From Isachenkonia alkalipeptolytica (GTDB taxonomy: Bacteria; Bacillota; Clostridia; Peptostreptococcales; T1SED10-28): a stretch of DNA of 64,000 bases. The translations under genes were made by a program, and so were the position numbers. Positions 29,370 to 39,002 of this stretch are shown here, one piece after another. Positions within the stretch are counted from its first letter, which is position 1; each line of letters starts with the position of its first letter. Under the pieces are notes generated by a model. The model saw nothing but the letters and a program-made list of their open reading frames with translations. It did not search any database and was not told where the DNA came from. The stretch spans positions 302,912 to 366,911 of the forward strand of contig NZ_SUMG01000002.1 in NCBI RefSeq assembly GCF_009910325.1, written 5' to 3'.

Positions 29370-30512
29370 CTACAGCATAATCAGTTCATATTCCCTTGAA
29401 CCCATGCCCAGTTCCTCACCGTATTCTAAAATACGCCGTCCGTTTACGTCCTGGTGCAGGCCTCCGAATTTGTCTGCCCCCGGCTGGTGGTTGCAGGTCA
29501 GGTTGCTGTCCTGTCGTCCCTGCTCTTGGTCGATTAAGTCGAGACTGGCCTGGTCGATGGCTATGGGATCGAAGGAGGCTAATATTCCCACGTCGTTGAC
29601 AATGGGCTGATCACTCCAGGGCACACAGTCACAGAGCGGCGTCACGTTCATTACGAAATTGATATAGGCCACCTTCCCGGCTTTATCCTTTACAGAGCCG
29701 TAGGCATACTCCGCCATTTTTTCCACGAATACGTCGGCGTTGGTTTCCCACTGAACTTTAATGGCCCGGTGGGGACATACGGTAATACACTCGCCGCAGC
29801 CGATACACACCTCCTGGTCGATCACCGCTTTTTTATCCACCATGGCGATGGCCTCCACGGGACAGTTTCCGATACAGATCCGACAGCCCACGCATTTTTC
29901 CGGATCCACCTCGGGTTTGGAGTCGGAGTGCTGCTGTTGTTTCCCTGAGGCCGTGGCACATCCCATGGCAAGATTTTTCAAGCTTCCTCCGTAGCCGGAA
30001 AGGGAGTGGCCCTTCACATGGGACAGTACCACCATGGAATTGGTATTATAAATATCCCCGGCGATCCGCACGGTGTCAAAATGCTTTTTATTAATCGGTA
30101 CTTCCACACTGTTTTTACTGAAGATCCCGTCGGCGATAATGATGGGACAGTTTACCACGGGGTAGGCAAAGCCGTTTTCAATGGCGGTTTGCAAATGATC
30201 CACGGAGTTGGTCCGTCCTCCGGTATACAGGGTGTTGGTGTCGGTTAGAAAGGGATTTCCGCCCCCTTCCTTTATTTTATCCACCACCTGGCGAACAAAC
30301 ACCGGATGGATGTAGGTATTCATCCCCCGCTCACCGAAATGGGTTTTCACCGCGGTCAGTTCATTTTTTACGAGGATTTCATCGATGCCGGTTTTTTCAT
30401 AGAGCTTTCGGATTTTGTTGGGAATGTTATTGTCCCGGCTTCCGGTTTTAAAATCCACGAAGTAGACCCTGCTTTTTTCTTGCCTGTTTTCCTTGCTTTG
30501 CTTATCTGTCAT
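29370..30512 (-). CDS. DUF362 domain protein with 2[4Fe-4S] ferredoxin motifs
   Basis: A protein of about 380 residues. The DUF362 region covers most of it (KTHFGERGMNTYIHPVFVRQ, NPFLTDTNTLYTGGR, VVLSHVKGHSLSGYGGSLKN), and two 4Fe-4S motifs, CVGCRICIGNCPVEA and CIGCGECITVCPHRA, are inserted at about residues 205-250. The family is common in anaerobes and its substrate is unknown; an iron-sulfur electron-transfer or metal-handling role is usual. I chose the ATG at 30512, with GGAGGGAAAAGGATT before it, over one 14 codons upstream. It is convergent with the his operon. Confidence 0.9.
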   Translation of the reverse strand: MTDKQSKENRQEKSRVYFVDFKTGSRDNNIPNKIRKLYEKTGIDEILVKNELTAVKTHFGERGMNTYIHPVFVRQVVDKIKEGGGNPFLTDTNTLYTGGRTNSVDHLQTAIENGFAYPVVNCPIIIADGIFSKNSVEVPINKKHFDTVRIAGDIYNTNSMVVLSHVKGHSLSGYGGSLKNLAMGCATASGKQQQHSDSKPEVDPEKCVGCRICIGNCPVEAIAMVDKKAVIDQEVCIGCGECITVCPHRAIKVQWETNADVFVEKMAEYAYGSVKDKAGKVAYINFVMNVTPLCDCVPWSDQPIVNDVGILASFDPIAIDQASLDLIDQEQGRQDSNLTCNHQPGADKFGGLHQDVNGRRILEYGEELGMGSREYELIML

Positions 30513-30707
30513 AATCCTTTTCCCTCCTGTTTGCTGTGATCTCTTTTCAGACAATTCATTTTTTTATCAGTCTATCATAATCCCCCTGGAATTACCAGCG
30601 CCGGATTGATTTGAACCCCTCCTTACGGGTATAAGGTGTAAAGAGGCAAAAACCCAAAAGTAAAATAACCACATTAACTTATACACATTAAAAAAGGAGG
30701 AATATCC

Positions 30708-31910
30708 ATGAATCAAGGAGAAAAAATCATTGAAAAAACCGAAGAGTTCAGCGCAAACAATTACCACCCCCTGCCCTTGGTAATCGCCAAGGCGGAAGGA
30801 TCCTGGGTTTACGATACCGAGGGAAACCGATACCTGGATATGATCGCGTCCTACTCCGCCTTAAACCACGGGCATCGTCACCCCAAAATCATCCGGGCCT
30901 TAAAGGATCAGGCGGACCAGCTGACCCTGACCTCCCGGGCTCTCCATAACGATCAGATGGGAGCCTTTATGGAAAAGCTTTGCACCCTGTCAAACTTTGA
31001 TAAGGCCCTACCCATGAACAGCGGTACGGAGGCTGTGGAAACCGCATTAAAGGCCGCACGGCGCTGGGGCTATGAAGTAAAGAAAATCCCCAAGGACAAA
31101 GCGGAAATCATCGGCGCTAAGAACAACTTCAGCGGCCGGAGCATCGGGGTGCTCAGTATGTCCACGGGAAAATCCGCCACCGAGGGCTTCGGACCCTTTG
31201 CCCCCGGTTTTGTTACGGTGCCCTTCGGCGATGGGAAAGCCATTGAACAGGCCATCAATGAAAACACGGCGGCGGTGATCCTGGAGCCGATCCAGGGTGA
31301 AGGCGGCGTGGTGGTTCCTCCGGAAGGATACCTCCAGGAGGTTCGGGAAATCACGAAAAAACATAACGTACTGTTGATCATTGATGAGATCCAAACCGGT
31401 TTCGGACGAACGGGGAAACTGTACTGCTATCAGCATGAGGACATCCAGCCGGATATCGTCACCGTGGGAAAGGCCTTGGGAGGCGGCGTGTATCCCGTAT
31501 CGGCGATCCTTGCCGACGATGATGTAATGCAGGTCTTTCAGCCGGGGAACCACGGTTCCACCTTCGGCGGCAATCCCCTGGCCGCAAGAATCGGAAGGGT
31601 TTCTCTGGAGGTTTTGATGGAGGAGGGACTGATTGAACGCGCCCAGGAACTGGGCCCCTATTTCATGGAAAAACTAAAGGCCATGAACAGTCCGGTAATT
31701 AAAGACATTCGAGGAAAAGGGCTAATGGTCGGCGTGGAAATCAAAGAAGAGGCGGGCACCGGCCGGGATTTTTCGGAAAAACTCATGGACCTCGGGGTAC
31801 TGGCAAAGGATACCAAGGCTCAGACCCTGCGCTTCGCTCCGCCCCTGAATATCTCCAAGGAGGATCTGGACTGGGGCATCGACCGGATGAAAATGGTGTT
31901 TCGAGGATAG
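30708..31910 (+). CDS. rocD: Ornithine aminotransferase
   Basis: A 400-residue class-III PLP aminotransferase. [40 protein letters not shown], the segment [40 protein letters not shown] and the PLP lysine in [17 protein letters not shown] all fit ornithine--oxo-acid transaminase, which yields glutamate semialdehyde. It could serve arginine/ornithine fermentation. The ATG has AAAAAGGAGG before it. The M20 hydrolase 64 nt downstream is probably co-transcribed. Confidence 0.93.
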   Translation: MNQGEKIIEKTEEFSANNYHPLPLVIAKAEGSWVYDTEGNRYLDMIASYSALNHGHRHPKIIRALKDQADQLTLTSRALHNDQMGAFMEKLCTLSNFDKALPMNSGTEAVETALKAARRWGYEVKKIPKDKAEIIGAKNNFSGRSIGVLSMSTGKSATEGFGPFAPGFVTVPFGDGKAIEQAINENTAAVILEPIQGEGGVVVPPEGYLQEVREITKKHNVLLIIDEIQTGFGRTGKLYCYQHEDIQPDIVTVGKALGGGVYPVSAILADDDVMQVFQPGNHGSTFGGNPLAARIGRVSLEVLMEEGLIERAQELGPYFMEKLKAMNSPVIKDIRGKGLMVGVEIKEEAGTGRDFSEKLMDLGVLAKDTKAQTLRFAPPLNISKEDLDWGIDRMKMVFRG

Positions 31911-31974
31911 ACCGATGGGTGACTTAGAAAGTAAGAGATCAAAGGAAACTTAGCCAAAGGAAGGTGAAGAACCA

Positions 31975-33213
31975 ATGGTGAATAAGGAGCGACTGTGGAA
32001 CCATATCATGGAGCTTGGCAAGATCGGGGAGAGTACCGACAAGAAAAAAGGGCTGACCCGCCTGGTGTTTACCCCCGAGGAGGACATTGCCAAGAACCTG
32101 GTCAAAAGTTACATGGTGGATGCGGGCCTTACGGTGATGGAGGATGCGGCGGGGAATCTGATCGGAAAGCGGATCGGCAAAAACCCCGATTTGCCCGTGA
32201 TTATGCTGGGCTCCCATATCGACACCGTATTTCGGGGCGGAAAGTTTGACGGAGCCCTGGGGGTGCTCTCCGCCATTGAAGTGGCCCGGGCCCTGAAGGA
32301 AAAAGACATAAAACTGAGCCATACCCTGGAGGTGGTCTCCTTTACCGATGAGGAAGGGGCCCGGTTCAGCACCGGTATGCTGGGCAGCCAGGCCATGACG
32401 GGAAATTTGGATAGGGACATGTTAGAGAGAAAAGACGACCAGGGCATTACCTTAAAGGAGGCCCTGACCGATGCCGGCTACGACCCCGATAAACTGACTG
32501 ATGCCCAACGTTCTAAGGGCTCCATTGCCGCCTATTTGGAAGTCCATATCGAACAGGGAAAGGTACTGGAAAAAAGTGACCTTTCCGTTGGGGTGGTGTC
32601 CGGCATTGCGGGACCCCGGTGGTTTCGCATCACCCTAAGAGGAGAATCCGGCCATGCGGGCAGTACGCCCATGGACCTGCGCCGGGACCCCATGGCCGCC
32701 GCGGCGGAAATCCTTACCCATATCGAAGCCATCGCCGGGGAGCAAAGGAACACCGTGGCCACCGTGGGTCAGTTTACCGTGGAGCCCGGGGGCATTAACA
32801 TCATCCCCGAGAAGGTCTCCTTCAGCTTGGACCTTCGGGATGAGGATTTGGAAAACCGCCGGATCGCCGAGGAAAAAATCAAGGAAACAATCGCCGAGAT
32901 TGTGGACCGCCGGGGGCTGGAGGTAGACTATCAGCTGCTTCATAACCTGGATCCCGTAAAATGCGATCCGGTGCTGGTAAAGCTGGCCCTGGAGGCCTCG
33001 AAGAAACGGGAGATCCCCACCACAACCCTGGTCAGCGGTGCCGGCCACGACAGTTTGAACCTGGCGGGGATCGCACCCATCGCCATGATTTTCGTCCGCT
33101 CCCGTAAAGGGCTCAGCCACCGCCCCGATGAGTGGAGCACCAAGGACGACTGCTACGACGGAGCAAGACTGCTCTATGAAACGGTCCTCAACGTGGACCG
33201 GGAACTGCAATAA
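31975..33213 (+). CDS. M20-family N-carbamoyl-amino acid hydrolase/allantoate amidohydrolase-like
   Basis: A 412-residue zinc amidohydrolase of the Zn-dependent AmaB/HyuC/AllC group. Metal ligands are visible in MLGSHIDTVFRGGKFDGALG (His, Asp), SFTDEEGARFS (Glu-Glu), LEVHIEQGKVLE (His) and SRKGLSHRPDEWS (His). The middle dimerisation domain has GHAGSTPMDLRRDP. It removes carbamoyl or ureido groups from amino acids or opens allantoate; the exact substrate is not decided. The neighbouring ornithine aminotransferase suggests amino-acid breakdown. Confidence 0.88.
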   Translation: MVNKERLWNHIMELGKIGESTDKKKGLTRLVFTPEEDIAKNLVKSYMVDAGLTVMEDAAGNLIGKRIGKNPDLPVIMLGSHIDTVFRGGKFDGALGVLSAIEVARALKEKDIKLSHTLEVVSFTDEEGARFSTGMLGSQAMTGNLDRDMLERKDDQGITLKEALTDAGYDPDKLTDAQRSKGSIAAYLEVHIEQGKVLEKSDLSVGVVSGIAGPRWFRITLRGESGHAGSTPMDLRRDPMAAAAEILTHIEAIAGEQRNTVATVGQFTVEPGGINIIPEKVSFSLDLRDEDLENRRIAEEKIKETIAEIVDRRGLEVDYQLLHNLDPVKCDPVLVKLALEASKKREIPTTTLVSGAGHDSLNLAGIAPIAMIFVRSRKGLSHRPDEWSTKDDCYDGARLLYETVLNVDRELQ

Positions 33214-33216
33214 TAA

Positions 33217-33275
33217 AAAAACTCCGATGAAGGTCCCTCGCTTTTGCACAGCGACCCTCTCGGAGTTTATTTCGT
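33217..33275. terminator. Bidirectional terminator between the M20 hydrolase and HD-GYP genes
   Basis: AAAACTCCGA pairs with TCGGAGTTT around an inner partly paired region (CCTCGC / GCGACC). An A run lies before and T-rich DNA after, serving both converging genes. Confidence 0.7.
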
Positions 33276-33329
33276 TATTGCAGTTAATTTATATTTTCTA
33301 AAGTCTCTTCTTCCTTCTCTGTGGTCTTT

Positions 33330-34436
33330 CTATATTTCTCCCTGACCGCTGATAAACACCGTCAGCTTTTCCGCCATATCCAGCTCCCGAAAGCTTGGAT
33401 ACACATTTCCTAAGGGGTCCTTGATTAATCGCAGTTTCGGACGGCTGGGGTGGTTTTTGTTGGGCCGAAGGACAATTCCCACCTCTCCGGTATTCAGACG
33501 TACCACACTGCCGGGAGGAAATACCGTAACATTCTTGATAAAATGCTGATAAACCCGTGCATCGAACTTGGTGTTCAGCTGGCTGTTTACCGTCTCAATC
33601 ACCTTATGCACGGGAATCTGTTCCCGGTAACAGCGATCGGAGACCATGGCGTCGAACACATCGCATAGGGCCACCACCCGTACGTAGGGCTCCATTTTAT
33701 CCCCTTCAATGCCGAAGGGATATCCGCTGCCGTCCAGTCGTTCATGGTGTTTCAGGACAATGTTTTTCGTATAGGCGGACAGGGTATAATTTTCCTTTAC
33801 CATCTCATAGCCCAGCCAGCTATGCTCTTTCATGAGTTCAAACTCAAAGTCCTCTAAGCGATCCGGCTTATTTAAAATCTCCTGGGGCACTCGGACCTTT
33901 CCCACGTCGTGAAATAAGGCCCCCATGCCCACTTCCTCCACCATTTTTTGATTCATCTCCATGGACCGGGCGGTCATTATGGACAAAATCGCCACATTCA
34001 CACTATGGGTGTAGGTATAAAGGTCAGTGCTCATCATATCAATCATATTCATCATAGAGCCTTTATTTTCTTGTAGGTTTTCTATTAGCTCCTCCACAAT
34101 TTCCTTAACGGCGTAGTAATGCTCCTCGGGGATCACATGGGAAAAACCCTTTTCCTTCCGGGGATTTTTCGTGCCCTGTTCCATATCCTGAAAGATTTTT
34201 TTAATGGAAAACACGGCCTTGGCTTTGATTTCCGAATCCACCGCATCCCAGCATTCAATGTCCCGGGAGTATTCATCCTCGATATAGACCACGGGGATGT
34301 TTCGGTTTTGGAGTTTGGCTATGTAGTTTTCCCTCAGGATCGTGCCCTTTTTTAAAAGGATCAGCCCGTCGGGAGCGTATACGTTTTTGGAAAGCTTCAT
34401 TCCCGGTTGTAGGGAACTGCTGGTTATAATTCGCAT
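33330..34436 (-). CDS. HD-GYP cyclic-di-GMP phosphodiesterase
   Basis: A 368-residue protein. The first 120 residues are an N-terminal domain often seen before HD-GYP (ITSSSLQPGMKLSKNVYAPD). The HD-GYP domain at about 140-300 has THSVNVAILS, the metal-binding FHDVGKVRVP, LKHHERLDGSGYPFGI (GYP) and RVVALCDVFDAMVSDRCYR. A C-terminal segment with VFPPGSVVRLNTGEVGIVLR follows. It should hydrolyse c-di-GMP. It is a third c-di-GMP protein in the window, beside the GGDEF gene at 35643 and the pilus operon. Confidence 0.94.
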   Translation of the reverse strand: MRIITSSSLQPGMKLSKNVYAPDGLILLKKGTILRENYIAKLQNRNIPVVYIEDEYSRDIECWDAVDSEIKAKAVFSIKKIFQDMEQGTKNPRKEKGFSHVIPEEHYYAVKEIVEELIENLQENKGSMMNMIDMMSTDLYTYTHSVNVAILSIMTARSMEMNQKMVEEVGMGALFHDVGKVRVPQEILNKPDRLEDFEFELMKEHSWLGYEMVKENYTLSAYTKNIVLKHHERLDGSGYPFGIEGDKMEPYVRVVALCDVFDAMVSDRCYREQIPVHKVIETVNSQLNTKFDARVYQHFIKNVTVFPPGSVVRLNTGEVGIVLRPNKNHPSRPKLRLIKDPLGNVYPSFRELDMAEKLTVFISGQGEI

Positions 34437-34568
34437 TTCATCGTCCTTTCTGTTTCGTCATGATGTCCTTTATGATTTTGGTTGTGCCTCCGTTATATTA
34501 TCGACATTTTTCACGATTTCTTCACCGTAAACCCTATCATATTTTGGCCTTCGAAGAAAGTATATTTT

Positions 34569-35408
34569 TTAACGAAGGTTCTCCGCCGCCTCCAGCCAAT
34601 CAAAGATCCCCTCCAGAATTTTTTGCTGCTGCTCTTCTCGGGTTATGGTTGCCTCGCCGTCTCCCCGCTGAAAACCGTACCAGCCGAACTGGGAATGGTT
34701 ACCCCCCTCGAGCCTTAGCCACCGGGTATTTCCCGGGACATATTGCCGGGCGTTTTCAATATCCTCTTCGGTGACAAAGCCTTCCCGATCGCCGTAAATC
34801 GACAGTACTTCCAGGTCCTCGGCTCCGGACAGATCGTTGCTGCTTGCAGGGTAGGAATCAAAGAAAATAAGCCCCGCCACCCGGTCCCGGTGATTGTCCA
34901 CAAACCGTGCTGCCATGGCTCCTCCCAGGGAGTGTCCCCCCACAATCCACTGATCGATCTGTTGGTTTTCCTCCATGACTTCCAAGGCTCGATTGCTACC
35001 CAGGATGGCCAGATCCAAGGGCATGTCCACCAAGAATCCTTCGATGCCCTCTGCCGCCAAATCATGGAGCTTCGGAGCGTAGCTTCTATGGTCCACCCGG
35101 GCCCCGGGATAGTATATCAGTCCGGTTCTCGTCTCCGTTCCTTCATCATCATGGTCCGGCAGAAAATGAATCCAGCGACCCTCATCGGATACGATCACAT
35201 CCTCGGAGGATTCCAGTGCCCCTAAGGCTTGCTCCATAGGGTCGTAACCGTCATTAATCCAGTAAAACCCGCCGCCGACTAATAAAAGGACGACCACCGT
35301 CATTATGATCAACAGCCTTCGAAGGATTTTTTGCTTTTTGCTTCTCTTCGGTTGATTAATCCCGGCCATTTCTTTTTGGTTATGGTTGTTAAAGAATAGT
35401 TGGTTCAT
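34569..35408 (-). CDS. Membrane-anchored alpha/beta hydrolase
   Basis: A 279-residue protein with a basic N-terminus, one membrane segment at about residues 32-50, and an alpha/beta-hydrolase domain outside the membrane. The nucleophile elbow GGHSLGGAMAARF (Ser) is at about residue 163, FFDSYPAS and ILSIYGDREGFV supply the acid region, and LEGGNHSQFGWYG the catalytic His. It belongs to the PF12695-like group of esterases/lipases of unknown substrate. The ATG has AAAAGGTGATGAC upstream. Confidence 0.85.
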   Translation of the reverse strand: MNQLFFNNHNQKEMAGINQPKRSKKQKILRRLLIIMTVVVLLLVGGGFYWINDGYDPMEQALGALESSEDVIVSDEGRWIHFLPDHDDEGTETRTGLIYYPGARVDHRSYAPKLHDLAAEGIEGFLVDMPLDLAILGSNRALEVMEENQQIDQWIVGGHSLGGAMAARFVDNHRDRVAGLIFFDSYPASSNDLSGAEDLEVLSIYGDREGFVTEEDIENARQYVPGNTRWLRLEGGNHSQFGWYGFQRGDGEATITREEQQQKILEGIFDWLEAAENLR

Positions 35409-35642
35409 GTCATCACCTTTTCTCTGTTTTTATGTGTTTTTCATTTCTCTATCCAAAATCTGGTAAAGCCTGTTATTTCTACCCTTACTTTATACCCTTA
35501 TGCCCTCGCTTTGCAACCCTTCCTTCGTCTTTTTTCCTAGTTCCGAAAGCCTATTTTTCTCCCCCTACGCCGTGGATTTTTTGTTTTAATCCCGGACTTC
35601 GAGGTATAAGTTAAAAAACTACCATGAAAGGAGGGGTTCCCC

Positions 35643-37307
35643 TTGGAGGCCATAAAAAAATCGTCCATCATTCTGTTTGTCTTTATGCTTTTTTCCCTTT
35701 TCGTGCTACTTACCTTGGTGTTTTCCGGCGGCGACTATTTCCTTCGGGACGATTCCGTCTCCTCCCTAAACGAAGGCTGGGAAGTGATCGACTCTGAAGT
35801 TAAGGAAGAGGGCGGCCGGGTAACCCTCCCCCTAAGTACCGATACCCCCGCCGGGGAAGCCCTGATTCTTCAACGGGAACTGGGGCCGGACTTTGCGGCG
35901 GAACAAACCCTTTTGATTCGGTCCTCCCTTCAAGACCTGGAGGTTCACTTAGACCGGGAAGTCCTGTTTCAACAAAGCTTGACCCACCGCCAAAGGGTTA
36001 CTCCGCCCATCGTCAGTTTATGGAATCTCGTCACCATCCCCGAGGATGCTTCGGGCAGGAAGCTTACCCTTTTTCTCACTTCTCCCTTTGAGACCATGTC
36101 CGGCGAGGCCAACGATATTCTCTACGGATCTCCGGGAAGTCTGATGATGGCCATTATCTATCAATACGGCCCCGGCTTTTTCGTTGCGGTACTGACGCTG
36201 CTGATCGGCCTTTCCCTGGTTCTGCTTCCCCGGTTTATCCGGGGGATTTACCCTCGGGAGATGGTCTATCTTGGCTACTTCGGAGTGTTCATTTCCCTTT
36301 GGTTGATCTCCGAGTCCCGAATGCTCCAGTTTTTCACCGGCAATCAGTTTTTAATCGGCTCTCTGGCCTATGTGATGCTCAGTATTTTTCCGATTCCGTT
36401 GATTCTCTATCTTAAAAAAAGCATTACGAATCGATACCCCCGGGTATTAAACGCTATGATCCTTGCCTACCTAATCAATCTGTTGTTGATTATCACCCTG
36501 GAGGTCACCGGAGTGCTCCGTTTTTTCCAGACCCTGGCCTTCTCCCACGGACTGATGGTCCTGACGATTTTAATCAGCGCCTATATCTTGTACCGGGAAG
36601 TACGTAATCACCAAAACCGGGAAGCCCGAATTTTCCTTCGCTCCCTCAGCGTACTGTTTTTATTCGGCTTTATCGAACTGTTTCACTTTTACTTTCTAGA
36701 CGCCCAGCAAACCTCCCAGTTTATTCGGGTGGGGCTGCTACTTTTTATCCTAATTCAAAGCTTTGATTCCATTAACCGTCTGGTGGGCTACTTTAAAAAG
36801 AGTTACCGGGCGGAGGTCTATGAGAAAATGGCCTATATGGACCAGTTAACCTCGGCCCCTAATCGTATGGCCTATAACCGGGACTTACAGGAATTTTTTA
36901 AACATCCGGAAAAACTCCGGGACTTTTATCTCGGGATCTTCGATTTAAACAACTTAAAAACCATCAACGACACTCGGGGCCATGTAACCGGGGACGAGGC
37001 CATTATACGCTCCTATAACATCCTTCACTCCACCTTTGCCCCCTACGGTACCTGTTACCGGATTGGCGGAGACGAATTCTCCTGTATTTTGCCGGAGCTT
37101 GAAAAAGAAACCTTAAAAGAGTTACAGGAAAAACTGGATAGAGAGATTAACACCCAAGGAAAGAAGCTCTCCTACCCCTTAAGCATCGCCGCTGGCTACT
37201 CCTACTACAAACCCAATGAGGATAAAAACCTGGAGGACCTGATTCACCGGGCGGACCAGCGGATGTATCAGGATAAGCGAGAAAAGAAAAGCATCCCTTC
37301 CGTCTAA
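35643..37307 (+). CDS. Membrane diguanylate cyclase with extracellular sensor
   Basis: A 554-residue protein starting at TTG with AAAGGAGG before it. A signal-anchor helix (about 9-29) is followed by an extracytoplasmic domain of about 130 residues, seven hydrophobic segments (about 185-380; a 7TMR-DISM-like layout) and a C-terminal GGDEF domain. The catalytic loop GGDEF is intact (YRIGGDEFSCILPE) with FDLNNLKTINDTRGHVTGDE before it; the usual DxLTGLxNR start is DQLTSAPNR. No RxxD inhibitory site precedes it. It should make c-di-GMP in response to an external signal. It ends just before the pilus operon, pointing towards it. Confidence 0.92.
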   Translation: MEAIKKSSIILFVFMLFSLFVLLTLVFSGGDYFLRDDSVSSLNEGWEVIDSEVKEEGGRVTLPLSTDTPAGEALILQRELGPDFAAEQTLLIRSSLQDLEVHLDREVLFQQSLTHRQRVTPPIVSLWNLVTIPEDASGRKLTLFLTSPFETMSGEANDILYGSPGSLMMAIIYQYGPGFFVAVLTLLIGLSLVLLPRFIRGIYPREMVYLGYFGVFISLWLISESRMLQFFTGNQFLIGSLAYVMLSIFPIPLILYLKKSITNRYPRVLNAMILAYLINLLLIITLEVTGVLRFFQTLAFSHGLMVLTILISAYILYREVRNHQNREARIFLRSLSVLFLFGFIELFHFYFLDAQQTSQFIRVGLLLFILIQSFDSINRLVGYFKKSYRAEVYEKMAYMDQLTSAPNRMAYNRDLQEFFKHPEKLRDFYLGIFDLNNLKTINDTRGHVTGDEAIIRSYNILHSTFAPYGTCYRIGGDEFSCILPELEKETLKELQEKLDREINTQGKKLSYPLSIAAGYSYYKPNEDKNLEDLIHRADQRMYQDKREKKSIPSV

Positions 37308-37346
37308 TTGCTACAATAGCAGTTAGCTTCAGAAGGGATGTTTTTT
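37289..37346. terminator. Bidirectional terminator between the GGDEF gene and the pilus operon
   Basis: CATCCCTTC (37292-37300) pairs with GAAGGGATG (37332-37340), with an inner AATTGCT/AGCAGTT helix and six Ts after it. The 5' arm overlaps the last codons of the GGDEF gene. Confidence 0.88.
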
Positions 37347-37378
37347 GCGTTTATTATTTAAGTTCTTACGTTTACAGT

Positions 37379-38383
37379 TTACGGTCTCGGAAGCCGAATG
37401 GTGGTTCCCCACAACAACCGCCGGGGGTTGGTAATGTCATTCAGTTCCATAATTTCACCCACATAGGCGGTGGTTCCGTAAAAGTCCAACGAGATTTGAT
37501 TTAAGGTATCTCCCGGTTCCACCCGGTAGGTCATGTAATCTCCCGGGTCCGCAGGGTCTTCGTCGTCGTCATCGTCGTCGGCTTCATCATCATCATCCTC
37601 TTCCGGATCGTCGGCCTCTTCATTGCCGTTGTCTCCGTTGCCGTTATCCGGTTCCTCTTCATCGGGATCCTCCACGTCATTTTCCTCCGGCTCTTCTCCC
37701 ACTTCACTGAAGTAGAATAGACTTCGGTCATAGGCCGATGCCTGGGCATAGTTCGGCAGGTCCGCCTCCCAAGGATAGATGTAATCCTCTTGAGGAATGG
37801 AATAGAGCTCGATTAACATGTTACCAAAGTAAATATCATCCTCCTGATCTTCGGTAATGCTAAGGTTGTTAATCCGCACCTTCTGATCATACTCCTCTAA
37901 ACGGCGGATCAGCTCCCGAAGGCCCTCATAGCTTCCTTCATAGGGTAGGGCAATTCGAGTGTGGTACACCTCGGACTGTAACTCCTGGTCTCCCTCTCCG
38001 AAGCTCATTACCTCCGGTCGTTGAAAGGTCAAGGCCGGCACGTTCAAGTCATTGTCCGCCAAAAAGTCCAGCTCCAACACCTTGATAAAGTGCTCCTGGT
38101 TGGTTGTGGGGAAAAATTCGTCGTGGTATACCCCGATTTCCTCCCGAAGAGCCTCGTAATCCTGGGTGATCTCCTCTTCCCGATCCACTAAGTCCCGCAT
38201 TTGGTTATACTCCGTTTCTAAAACATCCAGCTCCGTTTTTTGCAGCTCGATCTCATCCATCATCGGCAGTAACATAAAGTATACATAACCAAAGCCTACG
38301 ACTGCAATAAGTAGTATCAACAATAATATCTGTTCCCGTTTGGTTAGCTTTTTTCCGCTTCCCCCCTGTTTTTTAGGAGCCAT
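37379..38383 (-). CDS. pilO: PilO-like pilus alignment protein fused to a LysM domain
   Basis: About 334 residues. A cytoplasmic Lys-rich N-terminus, one membrane helix (about 19-38) and a PilO-type coiled-coil/ferredoxin-like extracytoplasmic domain to about residue 225 are followed by an acidic Asp/Glu/Asn/Gly linker of about 55 residues and a LysM domain at the very end (MTYRVEPGDTLNQISLDFYG, then ELNDITNPRRLLWG and TIRLPRP). LysM binds peptidoglycan, so this PilO could fix the alignment complex to the wall, replacing the outer-membrane contact of Gram-negative systems. I chose the ATG at 38383 (AGGAGG nine bases before); it overlaps the end of pilN. Confidence 0.88.
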   Translation of the reverse strand: MAPKKQGGSGKKLTKREQILLLILLIAVVGFGYVYFMLLPMMDEIELQKTELDVLETEYNQMRDLVDREEEITQDYEALREEIGVYHDEFFPTTNQEHFIKVLELDFLADNDLNVPALTFQRPEVMSFGEGDQELQSEVYHTRIALPYEGSYEGLRELIRRLEEYDQKVRINNLSITEDQEDDIYFGNMLIELYSIPQEDYIYPWEADLPNYAQASAYDRSLFYFSEVGEEPEENDVEDPDEEEPDNGNGDNGNEEADDPEEDDDDEADDDDDDEDPADPGDYMTYRVEPGDTLNQISLDFYGTTAYVGEIMELNDITNPRRLLWGTTIRLPRP

Positions 38384-38993
38384 CTGCATCACCCTCCTCA
38401 TCCTCTTCTTCTAGGTCGTCCGGTGTGTCAATATCAAAGGGACTTTCTTCCTCTACAATATGGAAACTAAGGGAGAAGGTGTACAGATCCTCTTCCACTT
38501 CCTCGATATTGGGAATGAAGGGGCCTTCAAATCGCTCATTACCCCGAAGGTTGTGCTCAAATAAGGCCAGGGCGTTTTTCGTGGTTGAGGTACCTTCCAG
38601 GTTAACGTTACGGTCACTGAAATTGATGTTTTCAATGGCAATGTTTTCCGGGTTTGCCATGGCAATTTCATTGATCAGTAGGTTATCAATCACCATGTTG
38701 CTCTCTAAGGAGAAAACGATCTGGTCAATTTCCTCTAGCTCCTGCTGCATCTCCCCCACCCGAGTATTCATCTCCTGTACCCCTTCGTGCTGGGCGATAA
38801 AGACTTCATCCTGTAACTGCGCCTCCACCCGGTCAATCTCATCATTTACCTCTTCCAACTCCGTATAGAAGTAGTAGTAGGACCCCCCAATGGCTAAGGC
38901 GGCCAACAGTACTACCAGGGCCACATAGGTCGAGGTAGAAGTGGTCTTTTTCTTCTTCGGTTTCAGATCCGTAAAAAAGTTAAAATCTCTCAT
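38373..38993 (-). CDS. pilN: PilN-like pilus assembly protein
   Basis: About 206 residues. It starts MRDFNFFTDLKPKKKK, with the short N-terminal motif that in PilN docks onto PilM, then a membrane helix (about 22-42), a coiled coil (ELEEVNDEIDRVEAQLQDEV) and a ferredoxin-like domain with an acidic tail. PilN joins the cytoplasmic PilM to PilO. I chose the ATG at 38993 (AGGTGGAG before it); a GTG three codons upstream lies directly at the pilM stop. Confidence 0.88.
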   Translation of the reverse strand: MRDFNFFTDLKPKKKKTTSTSTYVALVVLLAALAIGGSYYYFYTELEEVNDEIDRVEAQLQDEVFIAQHEGVQEMNTRVGEMQQELEEIDQIVFSLESNMVIDNLLINEIAMANPENIAIENINFSDRNVNLEGTSTTKNALALFEHNLRGNERFEGPFIPNIEEVEEDLYTFSLSFHIVEEESPFDIDTPDDLEEEDEEGDADGS

Positions 38994-39002
38994 ACACTCC
39001 AC

